Shown one piece after another: positions 58,493 through 64,000 of a DNA stretch of 64,000 nt. Position numbers and translations under genes: made by a program. Numbering within the stretch: position 1 is the stretch's first letter; every line of letters starts with the position of its first letter. The notes under the pieces were generated by a model. It was not told where the DNA came from. It searched no databases and worked only from the letters and a program-made list of their open reading frames with translations. Source of the stretch: Pochonia chlamydosporia 170 (lineage: Eukaryota > Ascomycota > Sordariomycetes > Hypocreales > Clavicipitaceae); NCBI RefSeq assembly GCF_001653235.2, contig NC_035791.1, forward strand, positions 1,984,001 through 2,048,000, written 5' to 3'.

Positions 58493-59374
58493 GTGTTCAG
58501 GTGTGCGGAGAACCGCTGCCGCGAAGACTTTCGAAAGTGCGGTCAATCGGCCTCCCAGCTTGAGGCACAGACACTTGACGCCATTCGTCAGCTTTACGAC
58601 GAGGCAGAAAGTATCTATCGTAAGGATGTCGACAAGAATGGCAACGCCGCCAAACGTCCAGTGCTTTCAAAATTGAAAATTTCGAAGCCCGGCGAAGACT
58701 GTCTCACGAGCTGTACTGACGCGTTCGGAAAGGAAGGAAAATTGGCACCAGCACAACAACGAGCATTGGCTGGTCATCAACCATATTTCCTGGCAACAAG
58801 ATATTACACCAAGAAACTTTCATTTGGCAACCACCCAGTAAGAAAGCTAGCAAACATGAATTGCGAGGACTTGTTACGTATCGAGTTTCAGACCGACTCG
58901 TCTGAGCCGGATGCGCAGTCAGCCGTGAGGTCGGTTGACGAGAATGCTCCAACACCCGAAAACAAAGTCGAAGATTCAGACTTACCAAGTTCTAAACCCA
59001 CATCGGAGGACATTGCGAAGCTTGTTGATAGTTACGAGCACCGAATTTCTGGGCTTGAAAAGTCCCTTGATGAGCTGAAAAGGGCGCATGCCGAGCTTTT
59101 AAAGTCACACACCGAGCTGAAACAGAGACAAGAAACCAATAACAAAGAAATTCAGGAGGCAAGCAGTCAGCAGCTTCAGTGCCAAACACAAGTAGACACA
59201 CTTGAAGAGTCCGTCCACGGACTCCAAACAGACGTCGACCGCCTCAAGGTACGAACAAAGGCCCCAGAGGATGTACCAAAAAAAGAAGAAAAAAGGCCAG
59301 AATACAGTGGGCGCGGAGAAGTATTCAAACAAGGAAATATATCGCATACCGCGCTGTGTGCTGAGGCATGTTGA
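58493..59374 (+). CDS. Coiled-coil protein of unknown function, 3' end inside MITE copy 3
   Basis: The frame is open from about 58442 to 59374, but it has no good ATG at its 5' end, so an upstream exon or a lost start is likely. The first part has scattered cysteines (RCAENRCREDFRKCGQSAS and CLTSCTDAFGKEG). Residues about 175-265 form a clear coiled coil (SGLEKSLDELKRAHAELLKS, then TLEESVHGLQTDVDRLK). A Lys/Glu-rich stretch ends at 59302. From 59303 the codons are those of MITE copy 3 (YSGRGEVFKQGNISHT), so the last 23 residues come from the element and the native C-terminus has been displaced. Family unknown. It may be a pseudogene. Confidence 0.45.
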   Translation: MFRCAENRCREDFRKCGQSASQLEAQTLDAIRQLYDEAESIYRKDVDKNGNAAKRPVLSKLKISKPGEDCLTSCTDAFGKEGKLAPAQQRALAGHQPYFLATRYYTKKLSFGNHPVRKLANMNCEDLLRIEFQTDSSEPDAQSAVRSVDENAPTPENKVEDSDLPSSKPTSEDIAKLVDSYEHRISGLEKSLDELKRAHAELLKSHTELKQRQETNNKEIQEASSQQLQCQTQVDTLEESVHGLQTDVDRLKVRTKAPEDVPKKEEKRPEYSGRGEVFKQGNISHTALCAEAC

Positions 59375-59425
59375 GCTGTGTTAGTGTATACTTGGATATG
59401 TTCAAATACATTGGACCAGACTGTA
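59303..59425 (-). mobile_element. MITE copy 3 (123 bp, one internal unit), inside a coiled-coil ORF
   Basis: Reverse complement starts TACAGTCTGGTCCAATGTAT and ends TTCTCCGCGCCCACTGTA, with one internal unit AAGTATACACTAACACAGCT. TA at both ends. It interrupts the 3' part of the ORF at 58493. Confidence 0.75.
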
Positions 59426-59541
59426 TATCTCATAGAGCTGATGCCAACAATACAGTTCCTCAAGGTAAAAAACCATCAACTTTGATATCACAATAAACTA
59501 AAACTGATAAATCAAAGCTTAGGGAACAAAGCGCGCCGCCA

Positions 59542-60824
59542 ATGAGACTATGGGATGCAATCTGGGTTGCGCTTGAACGACGAGCCGACTTCATGTGGCT
59601 AGGTCTCAGCAAAGGATCATGGGCAGGACAAATCTATGTCCAATTTACACCATCTTATTTGCAATTTGGTGGCATTCATCCAGTTCCTCACATAAATCAC
59701 AAACCCCACGCAGGTTATGACTCATTTGCTTGTACAGAGAGTCGTGAGCATACTCATTTGGTACGTCTAATTTGCAAGTGTTGAGGGTTTCTTGTCTAAC
59801 GTCAGAGCAGGAAACTTGGTGCCGGACTCTCCCAGAACCCTACTTCCTATCAGGGTTCGAGCATGATTTGGATGCTATTCTTACAACAGTGAGGTGACTA
59901 GAGACTACCTCACAGATTCACCCACTTGCACATCGAATCCGCAGATTACCTGGTAATATCCAATACGAGATATACAAACTTTGCAGCGTTGATACCTCGC
60001 CCTGGGCATGCACATATATCCACCAGCCTCGGGAATTTTGGTACAATATGCTCAAGAGTTTACCTTTTCGGGAGCGTTTTGGACGGACTCGCTCTCGACA
60101 GTTGTTTATCGGCCCAAGAGAAGGGAGGGAGCCCAAACAACGCCCCATATCTACAAGTTTGAGCAACTAGTTCGCCAGCTGCGATCCCCAGTGTGTTGGC
60201 ACGCGAGCCATACATGGGCTCGTACCCACGCCAGTACCCTGAGGAACTCAAACCTGGATCCATTGAGTCCAGGCAAAGATCATACCAGTTCTTGGCGGCC
60301 TACCTTGGAGGGTTTGTCATTGGCAGACAAATCGACGAGATGAAAGCCTTGCTTGAGGACCACTGCAACGAGCAAAACGACAATCTCGAAGAACTGCGTG
60401 ACTTACTCTACGAGCACCACGATACCCAAGATGCGAAAATACTTCAGCAGCGCAACCAACTAGACCACATCGTGGCTATAACGGCTAGCCCTCACGCCGA
60501 GGTTCAAAATCAGCTGGACCGCATTGAAAACCTGTCGACGCACCAGCACGCTGCGCACAAAGGCAGCCAATGGACATACAAGCCACCATCGATCAACACC
60601 ACACATTGCAGCAGGCCCGCTTGGCTCAGACAGACGCCTCCATCGCCGCTGTAGTCTGCGTCTGCGAGTTCATCAGCGGCCAGAGACCATTCCCTGGCGA
60701 CGTCGGCCGTATGGTCCAATTGAGCGGCGCCATCAGCGAGGCGGCCAGCGCGGAGCTCCATTTCGGCGGTGGCAGATCGGGGAAAGATTTGTCGGAGCGC
60801 AGCAACATTGAATGTCACCCCTAG
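59542..60824 (+). pseudogene. Broken F-box-like gene, unknown
   Basis: Starts MRLWDAIWVALERRADFMWL. A plausible 50-nt intron (GTACGT at about 59761, CTAAC, GAGCAG) leads to ETWCRTLPEPYFLSGFEHDL. The natural continuation, HPLAHRIRRLPGNIQYEIYK, resembles an F-box start (LPxxIxxEI). Between them lie stops and only 27 nt, too short for an intron. A further frame change is needed near 60075 to read FWTDSLSTVVYRPKRREGAQ. Two more are needed later to reach GGFVIGRQIDEMKALLEDHC and DIQATIDQHHTLQQARLAQT. The pieces are protein-like, but at least three frame breaks are needed, so I call it a pseudogene. A fragment of it is repeated at 57.05 kb. Confidence 0.45.
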
Positions 60825-61074
60825 TATCATAGGAGACAGTCCGCAAGGTAACGTCATTCAGGGGAATAACGATAACCACAGGACATTCGACACCGTCACC
60901 ATGGCGAACGTGAGCTGTCACTGTGATGACGTTCTCGGCGAATTCGCCTCCCTGGAATTACAGTTCAATTTTCCAGTACGAAGGCTTTTCTATGGTGCGA
61001 TTTAGCGAGCAAACCGCAAGAAACGTTACTTATTATGAGCAGAAGGCGGGTCTACTGAGCCAAACACGCCGATG

Positions 61075-61290
61075 TACAGTCTGTGGTAAAAAGTATTTGC
61101 CCACATTCAAGTATACACAAACACAGCTCAATGTCTTCCAGTACACACAAACACAGCTTAACGTATCCAAGCATACACAAATACAGCTCAGTATACCCAA
61201 GTATACACCAACACAGCTCAGCATGTCTCAGCACACAACGCGACATGTGATAAATTTCCCTAGTTTAAGTATTTTTGACCTCCCACTGTA
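61075..61290 (+). mobile_element. MITE copy 4 (216 bp, four internal units)
   Basis: Starts TACAGTCTGTGGTAAAAAGT and ends TTTTTGACCTCCCACTGTA, TA at both ends. Four tandem ~30-bp units based on AAGTATACACAAACACAGCT fill the interior. This is the longest copy of the family here and the best reference for its structure. Confidence 0.8.
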
Positions 61291-62104
61291 TTTTCTCGTC
61301 TGAGGACGTTACTGGCTTTGGTATTAGAGTGTCGAAGTCTTGTTGGTTCATGGGAAGCACAAATGAGAACGATGTATACTCGCAAGTCGCGGAATCGTCT
61401 GTTGTGTGTCGAAGATGCTGGCGATTGTTTGGTGGAGACATTGAAGCAAACTGTGGACTGAAAGGCTTCTCAGGGTTTTCAACTCTTTGGAAACGAGGTG
61501 GGAGATGTAGTTCTCATCGAGTGTCTATACTTATATAACAATATCAAGGCACAGTCTTATCTGGCAGTTTCGATTGTAAAGCAGGCCGAATTACCGTGTC
61601 TGATCTCCAGCCACGCAAACTGCCGGGTTCATGCAGTCACACGGCACAAACGGCACTGGGCCATTGATAATTTGGCGCCTAACTCTCCTTTTTATTCGGT
61701 GTGGACTTTTACCATTACTGGCATTCTATGGCGGCTTTGTACGAAAGGCTCAGCTGCTTGCTTTGACACCTTTCAGAGGATAGCGTTAGGGAAAAGGATC
61801 AAGCTTGCTTTTTACATTGGACAGAAGTTTGTGCATTAATGAGATTACTTGACATTAGAAACAGAAACACCACTACTCTTACAAATAGCATAACTGGATT
61901 ACATTCATCAAAATATGTCTTCCGTGTCTCGAATGCACTACTCAATACGTAAATACACCATACAGTCAACATTAAGCTACCTAGGTATCTCCTTGCCTCA
62001 TAACACATATACCACAACGTCCAACAAAATCCCATCCGACCTCCAAGAACATATTCATAAACAAAATCACCATGTACAAATGACAAAAAATCTATATGCT
62101 ACCA
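61291..62104. other. Spacer between the island and the beta-glucosidase
   Basis: A 113-codon ORF (61498-61839) has no motif. The part next to 62104 is the 3' flank of the GH1 gene. I see nothing else. Confidence 0.45.
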
Positions 62105-63601
62105 TCACTGTCCCTCCTTCCGTATCAATTCATCAAACAACGGCTTCAAACACTGCGCACTCTTCTTCGCATACCTCTTCTGCCCATTCTCATAATCCAC
62201 ATAACAAACCCCAAACCGCGTCTCATACCCCTCCGCCCACTCAAAGTTATCCATCAACGACCATGCAAAATACCCCCTCACATCCACGCCGTCCAACGAC
62301 ACAGCCGTCGCCATTGCGTGCACATAGTCCTCATAATACCGCACCCTGAAGTCATCGTCTAGGATCTTCTCCACGGGCAAATCATTCTCCCCCTTGATAC
62401 TGGTTCCATTCTCGGTGATGTAAATCTTGGGGTAGTTGTAGCGCTTGCTAATCCAGACCATCAGGTCGCGGAACCCAGGGGCACAGGGTCTCAGCCACGT
62501 CGACTGCGTCTCTTCGCCGATACAGAAGCCCCGTTTGTTGTAGAATAATAGGTCGAGGTGGCCGGCTACGTCTTCTGGGTCGGGCTCGCCGGGACGGTGC
62601 TTGACATAGTTGGCTGTGTAGTGGTTCATGCCGTAGAAGTCGTTGGAGCCGTGGACGAGGGCGATTTCCTCGGGTGTGAATTTCGGTAGACGGTCGCCGA
62701 GTTGGCGTTTCATGGATTCGGGGTAGTCGCCCTTGTAGATGGGGTCTGCGAACCACGAGATGGCAAACTCGATCTTGCGCTCGCAGGCTTCCACGTCCTT
62801 GGGGTCGGCGGGATCCCAGGGAAAGACGGCGTCACCATTGAGCACGATGCCGATTTCACCGCCGGATGGTGTCTTGAACTCATCCCTGTACAGCTTGACT
62901 GCTCGACCGTGGGCGATGAGTAGCGTATGCGCCGCGATCCACGGTTCCGTAGTGCCATCCCCCTCAGACGACTTAGTCCGATCTGACGTCCTTCCTGGAG
63001 CAAACTGCCCAACGTTGTATCCCAATACGGACGAGCACCATGGTTCGTTAAAGGTAGCCCAGTGTTTCACCTTGGGCATGGCCTGGAAGCACACGCGCGC
63101 GTAGTTCTCAAAGTCAAGACCAAACTCAGCCTTATTCAGCAGCCCGCCATACCGCTTGTCCAACTCATCGGGCACATCCCAATGAAGCAGTGTAATGAAC
63201 GGCGTGATGCCTGCGGCGATCAAGTCGTCCACGAATTTGACGTAGTGGTCTAAACCGGGTTGGTTGACGGGGTCATCCCGGCCGCCGAGCGGTATGATGC
63301 GCGTCCATGACAGGGAGAAACGGTATGCCGTTGCGCCCAGTGATTTGAGGAGGGTAATGTCCTCTACTGTGCGGTTGTACGAGTCACAGGCTGTTGTGCC
63401 CGAGGAGCCATCAGCGATTTTGCCCGGCAGCTTGCAAAAGGTGTCCCAGATGGTGGGGGCTCGGCCGTCTTGCTCGACGGCGCCTTCGATCTGATAGCTG
63501 TGAGGGGGTTAGCACGTCTGTGTAATGAAAGATTTGTGTGAAGGGGTGGCAAGTTACGCGGCGGTTGCGAATCCCCAGAGGAAATCGCTTGGTAAGGACA
63601 T
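62105..63601 (-). CDS. Glycoside hydrolase family 1 beta-glucosidase, intracellular
   Basis: Exons 63558-63601 and 62105-63497, with a 60-nt intron, give 478 residues. It removes terminal beta-glucose from cellobiose and similar glucosides. The start MSLPSDFLWGFATAAYQIEG is the GH1 N-terminal signature and has no signal peptide, so the enzyme is cytosolic like Trichoderma Bgl2-type enzymes. The acid/base is Glu166 in ATFNEPWCSS and the nucleophile is Glu377 in YITENGTSIKGEN. The end of the barrel carries the GYFAWSLMDNFEWAEGYETR block that binds the non-reducing glucose. The length is normal for the family and nothing is missing. Confidence 0.96.
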
Positions 63602-64000
63602 GTTGGTAGGCAAGGCAAGGCAAGGCAAGGCAAGTTGAGCAGTGGTGGTTGGATGGTCACTTCTCAATCTCAAAATATACCCAAGGCCCAACTCGGAAAT
63701 GACCCTCGACGCAGATGGCAAGAATATGTAAACTGGTATTGACAAAAAAACAAGGAAGTTCTCCCAAGGTTTCACCTGTACCACTGTTACGCCTATTCGT
63801 AATTCAGAGGGCTGCCGGTTTCTTATATACCCGCACCAAGCGCATCACGAAACGGCCAACCCCCTTCACATCTATCAACATCACCAAACCACAAGACCGC
63901 AAAGGCAACCACTTCACCCATACTTTACCGAGTGGAGCTAATGCACCCAAAAAAAACACGCCAACTGCAGAATAAGTCCCCCCCAAACAGTAGATCTACA
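63602..64000. other. Upstream region of the beta-glucosidase
   Basis: Contains (CAAGG)4 plus CAAG at 63611-63634, ten bases before the start codon on the transcribed strand, so the transcript leader reads CTTGC repeats. TATATACCC at about 63821 is a possible core promoter for a gene further left on the minus strand. No gene is seen. Confidence 0.5.

Noticed and set aside
61498..61839. 113-codon plus-strand ORF after MITE copy 4
   Set aside because: No signal peptide, motif or splice sites; composition like random sequence.
1..64000. CRISPR arrays, rRNA genes or bacterial-type operons
   Set aside because: No spaced direct repeats of that type and no rRNA sequence were seen. Spliceosomal introns show the DNA is eukaryotic.

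Overview
The window is nuclear DNA of a filamentous ascomycete, most likely a Sordariomycete (Hypocreales fits, but this is inference). Genes carry one to five short introns (about 43-147 nt) with GT-AG ends and CTAAC/CTGAC-type branch sites. Mitochondrial presequences, fungal Zn2Cys6 and bZIP regulators, and cysteine synthase and D-2-hydroxyglutarate dehydrogenase of fungal type all point the same way.

Layout. 1-7.9 kb: 3' part of the midasin gene (MDN1/REA1), preceded by a 10-N assembly gap and a 628-bp exact copy of its own acidic region. 8.3-16 kb: a frameshifted small gene, an isochorismatase-like hydrolase, a large protein of unknown function and an SGNH esterase. 16.8-22.3 kb: UTP10, a second ribosome-biogenesis gene. 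23.8-30.4 kb: a type II NADH dehydrogenase followed by three regulators (NmrA-like, bZIP, Zn2Cys6); the NmrA/bZIP divergent promoter holds two octamers, each present three times. 30.4-33 kb is almost empty. 33-43.7 kb: D-2-hydroxyglutarate dehydrogenase, alpha-actinin, mitochondrial ribosomal protein bL19m facing an unknown mitochondrial protein, and a cysB-type cysteine synthase. 44.6 kb: a small secreted eight-cysteine protein alone in gene-poor DNA. 46.8-51.4 kb: a RING/zinc/SH3 protein and mitochondrial enoyl-CoA hydratase. 51.8 kb: an intron-containing tRNA-Val(CAC).

53.3-61.3 kb is an accessory island. It holds four copies of an apparent MITE family that carries a variable number of ~30-bp internal repeats and is bounded by TA. 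Among them lie a degraded chimera of two helicase types, a coiled-coil ORF whose 3' end runs into one MITE, and a broken F-box-like gene with a partial second copy. The window closes with a GH1 beta-glucosidase.

The core genes are housekeeping and unlinked in function, apart from several mitochondrial proteins. The parts most worth attention are the MITE/helicase island, the NmrA-bZIP promoter, the cysteine-rich secreted protein, two introns that can be read through in frame, and the assembly fault at the left edge.
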